NCBI RefSeq assembly: GCF_030817655.1
Contig: NZ_JAUSZM010000003.1
Coordinates: forward strand, 1,178,001-1,242,000
Direction of reading: 5' to 3'
Source of the DNA: Streptomyces sp. V4I2
GTDB taxonomy: Bacteria > Actinomycetota > Actinomycetes > Streptomycetales > Streptomycetaceae
Length of the DNA: 64,000 nucleotides
This document shows, piece after piece, positions 34,094 through 41,725 of the stretch; the stretch's first letter is position 1, and every line of letters starts with the position of its first letter. A model generated the notes under the pieces. That model worked only from the letters and a program-made list of their open reading frames with translations. It searched no databases and was not told the origin of the DNA. The position numbers and the translations under genes are program-made.

Positions 34094-35215
34094 ATGACCG
34101 TGATCGGTCCAGGTCGCACAGTGAAGGCCGCCCTGCTCATGGCAGCCGTCGCCCTGCCCGCGTCCCTGCTCACCACCCCCACGACCGCCTCCGCCGCGGG
34201 CACGCTCACCATGCGCGGCGCCGATGTGTCGACCGCGCAACGTGCGATCGACCTCGGTGCCAAGTACTACGACGCGAGCGGCACCGCCAGGGATCCGCTC
34301 GACATCCTCAAGGGTGCCGGCGTCAACTACGTCCGCCTGCGCGTGTGGAACAACCCGGCCAGCGGCTACAACAACAAGGCCAAGGTGCTGTCGTACGCGA
34401 AGCAGGTGAAGGCCAAGGGCCTCAAGCTGCTGGTCGACTTCCACTATTCCGACACCTGGGCCGACCCGGGCAAGCAGTACAAGCCGGCGGCCTGGTCCAG
34501 CCACAACATCAGCCAGCTGCAGACGGACGTCTACAACTACACGTCCGACGTCTGCAACAGCCTCAAGTCCCAGGGCACCACCCCGGACAGCGTGCAGATC
34601 GGCAACGAGATCAACGTCGGCATGCTGTGGAACGAGGGCAAGGTGGTGAACAACGACTTCACCAACCTCAGCCTGCTGCTCAAGTCGGGTTACAACGCGA
34701 CCAAGGCGTGCAACAGCGGTACCCAGGTGATCATCCACACGGCCAACGCGGACAGCGACGAGCACGCGCGCTGGTTCTACGACGGCATCAAGGCCAAGGG
34801 CGTCAACTGGGACATCACCGGGCTGTCGTACTACTGCCCGTGGCACGGCACACTGGCCAACATGGGCAGTGTCGTGTCCGACATGAAGTCCCGTTACGGC
34901 AAGGACGTGGTCATCGCCGAGACGGCGTACCCGTTCACCTCGGGGAACGCGGACAGCACGAGCAACTCGATCACCACGGGCTGTTCGGGCTACCCGCTCA
35001 CCTGGCAGGGCCAGGCCGACAACTTCACCGCCGTGCAGAACACGGCCCGCAACGCGGGCGCGATCGGTGTCTTCTACTGGGAGCCGACCTGGTACGCGGT
35101 CAACGGCAACGGCTGGGACCCGGCCGACATCAACAACAGCGGCAACGGCTGGGACAACATGGCCATCTTCAACTGGACCGGTCAGGTAAACCCGAACGTC
35201 AAGTGGACCCCGTAG
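34094..35215 (+). CDS. secreted GH53 arabinogalactan endo-beta-1,4-galactanase
   Basis: A 373-residue extracellular endo-galactanase. The signal peptide runs to about TASAAG (residue 36). The GH53 domain starts TMRGADVSTAQ and includes VNYVRLRVWNNP and LVDFHYSDTWADPGKQ. The acid/base is Glu172 in QIGNEINVGMLW and the nucleophile Glu276 in VIAETAYPF. No extra binding module is present. The start is supported by AAAGGAG seven bases upstream. Released galacto-oligosaccharides could be taken up and cleaved by the intracellular GH42 enzyme of the same window. Confidence 0.94.
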   Translation: MTVIGPGRTVKAALLMAAVALPASLLTTPTTASAAGTLTMRGADVSTAQRAIDLGAKYYDASGTARDPLDILKGAGVNYVRLRVWNNPASGYNNKAKVLSYAKQVKAKGLKLLVDFHYSDTWADPGKQYKPAAWSSHNISQLQTDVYNYTSDVCNSLKSQGTTPDSVQIGNEINVGMLWNEGKVVNNDFTNLSLLLKSGYNATKACNSGTQVIIHTANADSDEHARWFYDGIKAKGVNWDITGLSYYCPWHGTLANMGSVVSDMKSRYGKDVVIAETAYPFTSGNADSTSNSITTGCSGYPLTWQGQADNFTAVQNTARNAGAIGVFYWEPTWYAVNGNGWDPADINNSGNGWDNMAIFNWTGQVNPNVKWTP

Positions 35216-35256
35216 TACTTGGTAGTTCTTGGTGCCCGGGTGCTTGTCGCCCGGTG

Positions 35257-35290
35257 ACGAACGGCACCGTCTTCGGACGGTGCCGTTCGT
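35257..35290 (+). terminator. UUCG-tetraloop terminator after GH53
   Basis: ACGAACGGCACCGTC (35257-35271) pairs perfectly with GACGGTGCCGTTCGT (35276-35290) around a TTCG tetraloop, a 15-bp very stable hairpin starting 42 bases past the galactanase stop. Confidence 0.8.
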
Positions 35291-35354
35291 GTGTTCGCCG
35301 CGCGGGAAGGTGCCACCGTCCTCCGACCCCGGCCTCTGTTACAGAATGGAGGAC

Positions 35355-35674
35355 ATGAGCATCGTCAAGATCAACGTACTCACGGTTCCCGAGGACCAGC
35401 GCGAAACGCTGGAGAAGCGGTTCGCGGCTCGCGCGGGTGCCGTGGAGAGCTCGGACGGTTCGAGCTGCTGCGCCCGGTGGAGGGCACCGACACCTACCTC
35501 GTCTACACGCGCTGGCGCACCGAGGAGGACTTCCAGAACTGGATGTCCGGACGGGGCCAGGCGGCGCACAGCGGTGGTGGCGAGGCGGGCGGCGAGCGGC
35601 CCAAGCCCGCGGCGAGCGGGGCGACGCTGTGGTCCTTCGAGGTGGTGCAGCAGGCGGCGCCCAAGCAGGGCTGA
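35355..35674 (+). pseudogene. frameshifted antibiotic-biosynthesis-monooxygenase (ABM) domain gene
   Basis: ATG 35355, with GGAGG upstream, begins MSIVKINVLTVPEDQRETLE and continues to AGAVESSDG. The expected second half, FELLRPVEGTDTYLVYTRWR through WSFEVVQQAAPKQG, is in another frame and ends at TGA 35674. The frame breaks at about 35457-35466 (GGTTCGAGCT). From the usual form of this small ABM family (SDGFEWFELLRPVEG, recalled not computed) a 10-base deletion between short GGTT(T)CGAG repeats would explain it. The first frame runs on to 35783 with unrelated residues. A sequencing error is an alternative. Confidence 0.65.
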
Positions 35675-35774
35675 GGCAGACCCGGGGCACGCCCTGGGGC
35701 CGGCGAGCGGAGAGGCAGTGCCCTCCGTCGGCCCCGGGGCGTGCTTTTTCGTTTCCTGCCGCGCCGCCTGCGCA

Positions 35775-35805
35775 ATGTCTTGACGTGTTCATTTCTGTCG
35801 TCAAG
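35775..35805 (+). promoter_or_regulatory. promoter region of the GH30 gene
   Basis: ATGTCTTGACGTGT (35775-35788) is identical over 14 bases to the sequence before the mannanase gene. TTGACG with AAGCAT 17 bases later forms a plausible -35/-10 pair. An inverted repeat CTTGACG...CGTCAAG (35779-35785/35799-35805) overlaps it and could be an operator. Confidence 0.45.
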
Positions 35806-35836
35806 CATGCGGTGAGCTCGATTGCTTCTGGTCGAT

Positions 35837-35903
35837 TCTGTGCCTCTGTGCCTCTGTGCCTCTGTGCCTCTGTGTTCTGTGTTCTGTGTTCTGTGTTCTG
35901 TGC
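35837..35903 (+). repeat. compound 8-bp/7-bp tandem repeat in the GH30 leader
   Basis: Four copies of TCTGTGCC are followed directly by four copies of TCTGTGT and a final TCTGTGC. The tract is pyrimidine/G rich and much lower in GC than its surroundings. It lies between the putative promoter and the GH30 start and should be part of the 5' untranslated leader. Confidence 0.92.
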
Positions 35904-35930
35904 ATCTCCGCTGTCATGGAAGGAAGTTCC

Positions 35931-38900
35931 GTGTCCAGTCGACATCGCATCGCCCGGGCGTTGGCGCCGGCAGTCCCCCTGGTCCTCGGCGCGAGCCTCG
36001 TCACCGCCCCCGCCGCCGTCGCGGACACCCCGCCGCCGGGCGCGGTCACGGTGCGGGTGGATCCGTCGTACCAGCAGCAGGAGTTCGAGGGCTGGGGGAC
36101 GAGCCTCGTCTGGTTCGCCAACGCCACGGGCGGCTACCCGGAGCCGATCCGAAGACGGCTCGTCGACATGCTGTTCGGCGCGGACGGGCTCGCCCTCAAC
36201 ATCGCGCGCTACAACATCGGCGGTGGCAACGCCCCCGACATCCGCAAGGACTACATGAAGCCGGGCGCGACCATGGACGGCTTCTGGAAGGCTCCCGAGG
36301 GGACCACCCAGAAGGACATGGACTGGTGGGATCCGAACAACCCGGACCACTGGGACTGGAACGCCGACGAGGGCCAGCGCTGGTGGCTGGACCAGATCAA
36401 GGAGAAGGTCACCCGCTGGGAGGCGTTCAGCAACTCGCCGCCCTGGTTCCAGACGGTCAGCGGATATGTCTCCGGCGGCTTCGACGCGAGCGCGGACCAG
36501 ATCCGGGCCGACCGCGTGGACGACTTCGCCGCCTATCTCGTGCGCGTGACCGAGCAGTTGGAGAAGGCGCACGGCATCACCTTCGACACCATCGACCCGC
36601 TCAACGAGCCCAACACGCCTTACTGGGGAACCCAGTTGGGGGCCGACGGTCAGCCCACGGGCGGGCGCCAGGAGGGCGCGCACGCCGGTCCCGCACTCCA
36701 GCAGAAGGTGCTCCTCGCCCTCGACGAGGCGCTCGACGGCGCGCGGACCGGCGCCGGTATCTCGGCGATGGACGAGACCAACCCCGGCATCTTCACTCAG
36801 AACTGGAACGCCTACGAGACCGCCGCCCGCACCGCCGTCGACCAGCTCAACGTGCACACCTACGGCACGGGCATGCGCACCAGCGCCCGGGACATCGCCA
36901 AGGGCGCGGACAAGAAGCTGTGGATGAGCGAGGTCGAGGGCACCTGGGGGACGGGCACCGACTTCACCAGCATGGAACCCGGACTCGGCATCGCCACCCG
37001 GATGGTCGACGACATGCGCGAACTGGAGCCCTCCGCCTGGGTGTTCTGGCAGCCGGTCGAGGACTCGATCCCGCAGGCCGCGGCGGGCAAGAACTGGGGC
37101 AGCATCCACGTCCCGTTCAACTGCACGGCCGAGGACACCCTGGAGACCTGTCCAGTCCGCGCCAACTCGAAGTTCCACACCATCCGGAACTTCACCCACT
37201 ACATCCGCCCCGGCGACCACTTCGTGAAGACCGACGACCCGTCCAGCGTGGCCGCGGTGAAGCAGTCCGGCCGCGCCGCGACCGTCGTGCACGTGAACGG
37301 CGGTACGTCCGCGCGCTCCGTGACCCTCGATCTCTCCCGCTTCGGCAAGGTCATGCCCGGTGCCTCGGTCACTCCGGTGGTGACCAGCGCGGACGGTGCG
37401 CTGGTGAAGGGCACCCCGGTCCGGGTCACCGACCGGTCGGCCACCCTCGTCGTCCCCGCGAAGTCGGTCACCACCTTCCTGGTTGAGGGCGTCGGCGGTG
37501 TGGCGAAGGACGCCGCGCTCGTGCAGCCCGGCCATGTGTACCGGCTGCAGGGCGCACAGAGCGGGAAGTCGCTCGCCCCGTCGGCCGACGGCACCGGCGT
37601 CGCCATCCGCACGACCGACGCGAGCAGCGCGGAACAGCTGTGGTCCGTACGACAGTTGACGCCCGGCACCGACCACCGCGAGCGCTATGCCCTCACCAGC
37701 CCCACCACCGGCAAGCGCCTCGCGGTGCACGACAACCAGGCCGTCCTGGAAGACCCGGCAGACAGCGAGCCCGGTGAGGCCGCCCAGTGGATCCTGTCGA
37801 CGACCGGCGACGGCACCTGGACGTTCGTCAACGCCGCCACGGGCCGCCTGCTCGACGTCACCGGGCAGTCCTCCGCCGAGGGCGCCAGGGTGTCGACGTA
37901 CACCCCGACCTCGGCGGCGAACCAGCGCTGGACCGTGACCGACGAGACCGTGCTGCGCACCGAGCGGCCCGAGGTGTTCACCGTGCCCGGTCTGCCGCCG
38001 GTGCTCCCGGAGACGGTGACGCCGGTGTACCGGGACGGCGCGCGCGGCTCCCTCCCCGTCGTCTGGAACGTCCCGCCGGACCGGGCGTGGCGCGATCCCG
38101 GAACGGTACGCGTCACGGGACGGGCGACCGACCCGCTCGGGCGGGAGATCCCGGCGAAGGCGGTCGTCACCGTCGACACCATCGCCTCGACACTCCCCGG
38201 CCGCGCCAAGACCTACGTGGGTGGACGTCCGGAGCTTCCCAAGACCGTGGTCGGCGTCGGCAGGAACGGCGGCAGGGCCGATCTTCCGGTGACCTGGGAC
38301 CCGGCGCCCGAGGGGGCGTTCGACAGGACCGCGGTCGTGACGCTCCGAGGCTCCGCCCGGGTGGTCGACGGCAGCACGGTCGACGCGACGGTGCGTGTGC
38401 AGGTCACCGAACCGACGAAGACCAACATCGCTCCCGACGCCGGCGTCTCGCTCGCGGCCACCTTCACCGAGAGCGGCTACTCGGCCGACCGCCTGCGCAA
38501 CGGCGACACCGCCGAGAAGGCCTGGTCCAACTGGAAACCGGGCACCAAGAACCCGTCCGACACCCTCACCTTCACCCTGCCGACCGCCCGCGACCTCGAT
38601 CGGGTCGTCGCGCACTTCCACCGCGACGGGAACAACGCCTCCTTCCCCACGAGCCTGAAGGCGCAGGTGCGCAGCGCCGCCGACGGAACGTGGATCGACG
38701 CGAGTGACGACATCGCGGTCGAGACCGAGGGCACTCCGGTGGTCGACGTGCCGCTCGCAGCGGGACCCACGACCGGGGTACGCGTGGTCATGACCGCACG
38801 GCCCGGCGGCTACATCACCATGAGCGAGATCGAGCTGTACGCCAGGACCCCCGGGGTCTCCTCGGACGCCGCCGCCGCGTCGGTCGAGGTGGCCGGGGTC

Positions 38901-39113
38901 CCCGTCGCCGCGTTCGATCCCGACACCGCCGACCACCGTGTCGTCACCGCCGATCCCCACCGGGCCGTGGTCACCGCGACGGCCTGCGACCCCTATGCGA
39001 CCGTCACGGTCGAGAGGACCCACGAACCCCGCCGGACCCTGGCCGTCGTCTCCGTGACCAGCGAGGACGGGTCACGGACGAGGCAGTACCGGATCGAACT
39101 CGTACGGCGCTGA
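35931..39113 (+). CDS. secreted modular GH30 endo-beta-1,6-galactanase-like enzyme
   Basis: A 1060-residue exported enzyme. GTG 35931 is chosen for its GGAAGGAAG Shine-Dalgarno; ATG 35916 is also in frame. The signal peptide ends near TAPAAVADT (31). The GH30 domain runs from about 38 to 510: EFEGWGTSLVWFANATGGYP, acid/base Glu226 in DPLNEPNTPYW, nucleophile Glu334 in WMSEVEGTWG. Its Trp-rich loops resemble the endo-beta-1,6-galactanase subfamily. A ricin-B/CBM13-like domain (530-675, LQGAQSGKSLAP and QRWTVTDE), two Ig-like bacterial domains (about 685-830) and a discoidin/CBM32-like domain (835-985) follow. Extracellular arabinogalactan degradation is inferred. Confidence 0.9.
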   Translation: MSSRHRIARALAPAVPLVLGASLVTAPAAVADTPPPGAVTVRVDPSYQQQEFEGWGTSLVWFANATGGYPEPIRRRLVDMLFGADGLALNIARYNIGGGNAPDIRKDYMKPGATMDGFWKAPEGTTQKDMDWWDPNNPDHWDWNADEGQRWWLDQIKEKVTRWEAFSNSPPWFQTVSGYVSGGFDASADQIRADRVDDFAAYLVRVTEQLEKAHGITFDTIDPLNEPNTPYWGTQLGADGQPTGGRQEGAHAGPALQQKVLLALDEALDGARTGAGISAMDETNPGIFTQNWNAYETAARTAVDQLNVHTYGTGMRTSARDIAKGADKKLWMSEVEGTWGTGTDFTSMEPGLGIATRMVDDMRELEPSAWVFWQPVEDSIPQAAAGKNWGSIHVPFNCTAEDTLETCPVRANSKFHTIRNFTHYIRPGDHFVKTDDPSSVAAVKQSGRAATVVHVNGGTSARSVTLDLSRFGKVMPGASVTPVVTSADGALVKGTPVRVTDRSATLVVPAKSVTTFLVEGVGGVAKDAALVQPGHVYRLQGAQSGKSLAPSADGTGVAIRTTDASSAEQLWSVRQLTPGTDHRERYALTSPTTGKRLAVHDNQAVLEDPADSEPGEAAQWILSTTGDGTWTFVNAATGRLLDVTGQSSAEGARVSTYTPTSAANQRWTVTDETVLRTERPEVFTVPGLPPVLPETVTPVYRDGARGSLPVVWNVPPDRAWRDPGTVRVTGRATDPLGREIPAKAVVTVDTIASTLPGRAKTYVGGRPELPKTVVGVGRNGGRADLPVTWDPAPEGAFDRTAVVTLRGSARVVDGSTVDATVRVQVTEPTKTNIAPDAGVSLAATFTESGYSADRLRNGDTAEKAWSNWKPGTKNPSDTLTFTLPTARDLDRVVAHFHRDGNNASFPTSLKAQVRSAADGTWIDASDDIAVETEGTPVVDVPLAAGPTTGVRVVMTARPGGYITMSEIELYARTPGVSSDAAAASVEVAGVPVAAFDPDTADHRVVTADPHRAVVTATACDPYATVTVERTHEPRRTLAVVSVTSEDGSRTRQYRIELVRR

Positions 39114-39314
39114 TGCCCCTGGCCCCAGAACGCGAGCACGCCCTCACGGCCGACGATCCGGCTCGGCGGCCCGCCGTCACCTCGGCTTCTACGGCCTTCT
39201 CACCGTGGGACAAACGCGTGTGCGGGCGGCCGGGCCCGCGCAGGACAGGCCATTGTCAGTGCCCCGCGTTAGTGTGCGCACATCCGGCCTTCCAGCCTCA
39301 ATGAGGAGGTTTTC

Positions 39315-39728
39315 ATGGCTTCGCGCCTCAACCCCTACATCAGCTTCAGCGGTGACGCCCGGCAGGCGATGGAGTTCTACAAGGATGTCTTCGGCGGCAC
39401 GCTGAGGCTCAACACCTACGGGGAATTCGGCCAGCCCGACGTCCCCGAGGCCGACAAGATCATGCACGGCATGCTGGAGACCCCGAGCGGCTTCACCCTG
39501 ATGGGCGCCGACAACCCACCGGGCATGGAGCAGACGGCGGGCACCAACTTCTCGGTGAGCCTCAGCGGCGACGACGACAAGGAACTGCGCGGCTACTGGG
39601 AGAAGCTGTCCGCCGACGGCTCCGTGTCCGTCCCGCTGGAGAAGCAGATGTGGGGCGACGTGTTCGGCATGTGCACCGACCGCTTCGGCATCCCCTGGAT
39701 GGTCAACATCACCGAGCAGCAGAGCTGA
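39315..39728 (+). CDS. VOC-family protein (PhnB-like)
   Basis: A 137-residue VOC-fold protein of the PhnB/3-demethylubiquinone-methyltransferase-like type: LNPYISFSGDARQAMEFYKDVFGGTL, IMHGMLETPSGFTLMGAD, SLSGDDDKELRGYWEKLSADG and QMWGDVFGMCTDRFGIPWMVNI. AGGAGG lies just upstream of ATG 39315. Its biochemical role is unknown, as for most of this widespread group. It is the last conventional gene before the accessory region. Confidence 0.88.
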   Translation: MASRLNPYISFSGDARQAMEFYKDVFGGTLRLNTYGEFGQPDVPEADKIMHGMLETPSGFTLMGADNPPGMEQTAGTNFSVSLSGDDDKELRGYWEKLSADGSVSVPLEKQMWGDVFGMCTDRFGIPWMVNITEQQS

Positions 39729-39975
39729 TCGCACTCACACTCGGATCACCCCGGCATCCACCGCACGCCCTCGTTCCCGACGGGCGCCGCGCGGTGGGTG
39801 CCGGGGTGCCGTCGGTTCGGGGTCCCTGCTGTGAGCGGGCGGGGCGTGCACGGCTCGTAGCTCCAGTCGATCAACGCGCGAAGGGTGCGCTGCCGGCGGC
39901 GGGGCGGTCAGGGTGTACCACTCGTCGACGTCGGTCCACTGGGCCGTACCGATGGAGCTGCCGCACAGCATGTGA

Positions 39976-40047
39976 GAGGGCAAGGGCTATGAGTGGTCGA
40001 AGGACCGGATCGTCGCCATCAGTGATACCGAGCTGCGGGAGCAACCC
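39976..40047 (+). pseudogene. remnant of a Ku-like (non-homologous end-joining) gene
   Basis: Directly after an in-frame stop, the plus strand encodes EGKGYEWSKDRIVAISDTEL then REQP. This resembles the segment of bacterial Ku proteins that reads roughly GKGYE-S-DR-V-(V/I)SDEEL--LP. No start codon or remaining Ku sequence is visible, so only about 24 residues survive. It abuts the 3' end of the MFS gene and marks a likely recombination boundary. The identification is from recalled family sequence and should be treated as tentative. Confidence 0.45.
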
Positions 40048-40048
40048 G

Positions 40049-41326
40049 TCAAGCGTCCGGACTTACCGTGTGCGGGCTTACCGCCGTGGGCCTTGCCGTC
40101 GTGGGTGACCGCATCAGCTGTGGGCTGCCCAGCAGCGTTGCCGTCAGCGCGACCAGCCCCACCACGGCCGACACGAGCATCGCCAGCCGGGTACCGAGCA
40201 GGCCGGCCGTAACGCCAAGGATCACCATGCCGGACGGCAGCGCGAGGCCGATCGTGGTGCTCAGCAGGCCGAGCGCGGCAGTGCGTTCGTGGGGGGCGAC
40301 GGCGTCCACCGACAGGGTCGCCTGCATCGTGCCGAAGTAGGCCTGACCGATTCCTGCCGCGCCGAGTGCGAGCAGAGCCACCGCCACTGCCGGGGCGTAG
40401 GACAACACGCCCAGGCAGCACAGGCAGAGCGCTACCGCGAACGCGTACGAAGCGCCCGGCCGCCGGGCCGGCCAGATGACCAGCGCCGCCGCCGTCACCA
40501 GTTGCACCGTGCCGGCGGCGGAGCCGATCACCCCGGCCATCGCCGCCCCGGCGCCCAGGCCGTTCGCGATGACCGGGACAAGGGGCATGAACGCGAAGTA
40601 GGAGAGGTTGCAGATCACCGTCACCAAGAGGACCACCCTGAGCGCCGGCGAGCGCCGCAGCAACTGCCAACCCGTCGGGCCCGGCGCGGCCGTGGACATG
40701 GTGTCCGGCCCGGCGGTCGCGGGCGCGTCGGCCGGCATCCCGCGGGTCGCGTGCCACAGCAGCGCGGTGGAGCCGGCGAGCAGCACGGTGGGAACAGCGA
40801 ACGCGGCGCCGAGGCCGAACACTCCGATGGTGACGCCGCCGATCAGCGGGCCGAGCATCGTCGCGCTCGCCAGGCCCGCCATCTCGGCGCTGACTGCACG
40901 ATGCGAGTGCTCAGGCCCGGCGATGCGGAACAGCAGCTCGCGCTGCGCGGTCATGTTCACCAGACCGCCGAACCCGTACGCGAGCTCGAACAGGTACACC
41001 ATCCAGGTCTGGACGGCACCGGTGCTCACGACCGCGATCATCACCGCCGAGATCGGCAGCAACGCGAGTTCGGTGAAGAGCACCAGCCGGCGCGGCTCCA
41101 CGTCGCGTCGCGTCCTGGAGGCGACGTAGGCACCCAGCAGCATGGGCGAGAACATGGCGAACCCGGCGAGCTGGTTGTCGATCGGACGCCCGCCCAGGTG
41201 AGTCACCAGGTATGTCCCGAGGAAAAGCCCGTCCCAGCGCGTCAGATGCCACAGCCACGAGCTGATCAGCACCTTCGGGAGGGATCCACGCCGGTCTCCA
41301 CGCATAGCCATGTCCACACGGCTCAC
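40049..41326 (-). CDS. MFS transporter (first of two in the accessory cluster)
   Basis: A major-facilitator permease of about 425 residues with roughly 12 membrane segments: an N-terminal half with FLGTYLVTHLGG and LLGAYVASRTRRDVEPRR (the loop 2-3 basic motif), and a C-terminal half from ALRVVLLVTVICNLSY. This layout is common in drug/metabolite exporters of the MFS_3 type. The substrate is unknown. GTG 41326 is used; ATG 41311 and 41305 are possible. A copy of the cluster's 18-bp element lies 36 bases upstream of the GTG, tying it to the monooxygenase cluster. Confidence 0.85.
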   Translation of the reverse strand: MSRVDMAMRGDRRGSLPKVLISSWLWHLTRWDGLFLGTYLVTHLGGRPIDNQLAGFAMFSPMLLGAYVASRTRRDVEPRRLVLFTELALLPISAVMIAVVSTGAVQTWMVYLFELAYGFGGLVNMTAQRELLFRIAGPEHSHRAVSAEMAGLASATMLGPLIGGVTIGVFGLGAAFAVPTVLLAGSTALLWHATRGMPADAPATAGPDTMSTAAPGPTGWQLLRRSPALRVVLLVTVICNLSYFAFMPLVPVIANGLGAGAAMAGVIGSAAGTVQLVTAAALVIWPARRPGASYAFAVALCLCCLGVLSYAPAVAVALLALGAAGIGQAYFGTMQATLSVDAVAPHERTAALGLLSTTIGLALPSGMVILGVTAGLLGTRLAMLVSAVVGLVALTATLLGSPQLMRSPTTARPTAVSPHTVSPDA

Positions 41327-41362
41327 CCAAGGACACTGCCGTCACCTGGGAGAGTCCGCCCG

Positions 41363-41380
41363 ATGCCCGGCCGATTGCGC
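41363..41380 (-). promoter_or_regulatory. 18-bp cluster element, site 1 (MFS transporter)
   Basis: GCGCAAT-CGGCCG-GGCAT read toward the MFS gene, ending 36 bases before GTG 41326. The first 13 bases are identical to site 7. Confidence 0.6.
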
Positions 41381-41650
41381 TGGTGTTCGGGGGGCTTTCA
41401 CTCAGACGGCGACGCGCGGGGCGGCGACCGATGGCACGGCGTCGACGGTGATGTCCGTAACCATATGGAACACACCCATCACGAGCGTCACCACCGGCGA
41501 TCCCGCTGAAGTCCCCGCCGTCGATCGCTGCGCGGCGAACAGACCGATGCCTGACGGGCGAAGGTCGGCTCCACGAGCACATGCACGATCAGGGTCCGCT
41601 CCCCGCCCAGGCGCCCGCAGGGTGAGCGTCGACCGCCTTCAACAATGCGT

Positions 41651-41719
41651 GCCGGGTCCCCTTCAGCCGGGACCCGGCGCCAGCGCTCCTGGTCAGGCAG
41701 TGCCCCGGGCCTGACCAGG
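41651..41719 (-). terminator. two consecutive hairpins after the first binding-protein gene
   Basis: GCCGGGTCCC (41651-41660) pairs with GGGACCCGGC (41669-41678), and CCTGGTCAGGC (41688-41698) pairs with GCCTGACCAGG (41709-41719). Both are perfect stems. The second starts six bases past the stop codon at 41726. Confidence 0.75.
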
Positions 41720-41725
41720 GCTTGA

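Larger units (their letters stand above)
41327..41725. other. 399-bp intergenic region without a supported gene
   Basis: Between the MFS gene and the binding-protein gene. It holds two strong hairpins near 41651-41719 and one copy of the 18-bp element at 41363-41380. Short frames exist on the minus strand but none has a convincing start or family match. Confidence 0.6.

Noticed and set aside
35770..35788. GCGCAAT before the GH30 gene as an eleventh cluster element
   Set aside because: The second half reads ACGTG, which fails the GNNAY pattern, and the gene is outside the cluster.
35199..39023. 1274-codon open frame on the minus strand opposite the GH30 gene
   Set aside because: It mirrors the codon structure of the GH30 gene, has no domain signal, and is an expected by-product of high third-position GC.
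39735..39983. 82-codon minus-strand frame between the VOC gene and the MFS gene
   Set aside because: No family match and low-complexity Arg/Pro/Ala composition at its end; it overlaps the ku-like remnant on the other strand.
41384..41650. Short minus-strand frames upstream of the MFS gene
   Set aside because: None has a start with a Shine-Dalgarno or a recognisable fold; at most degraded remnants.
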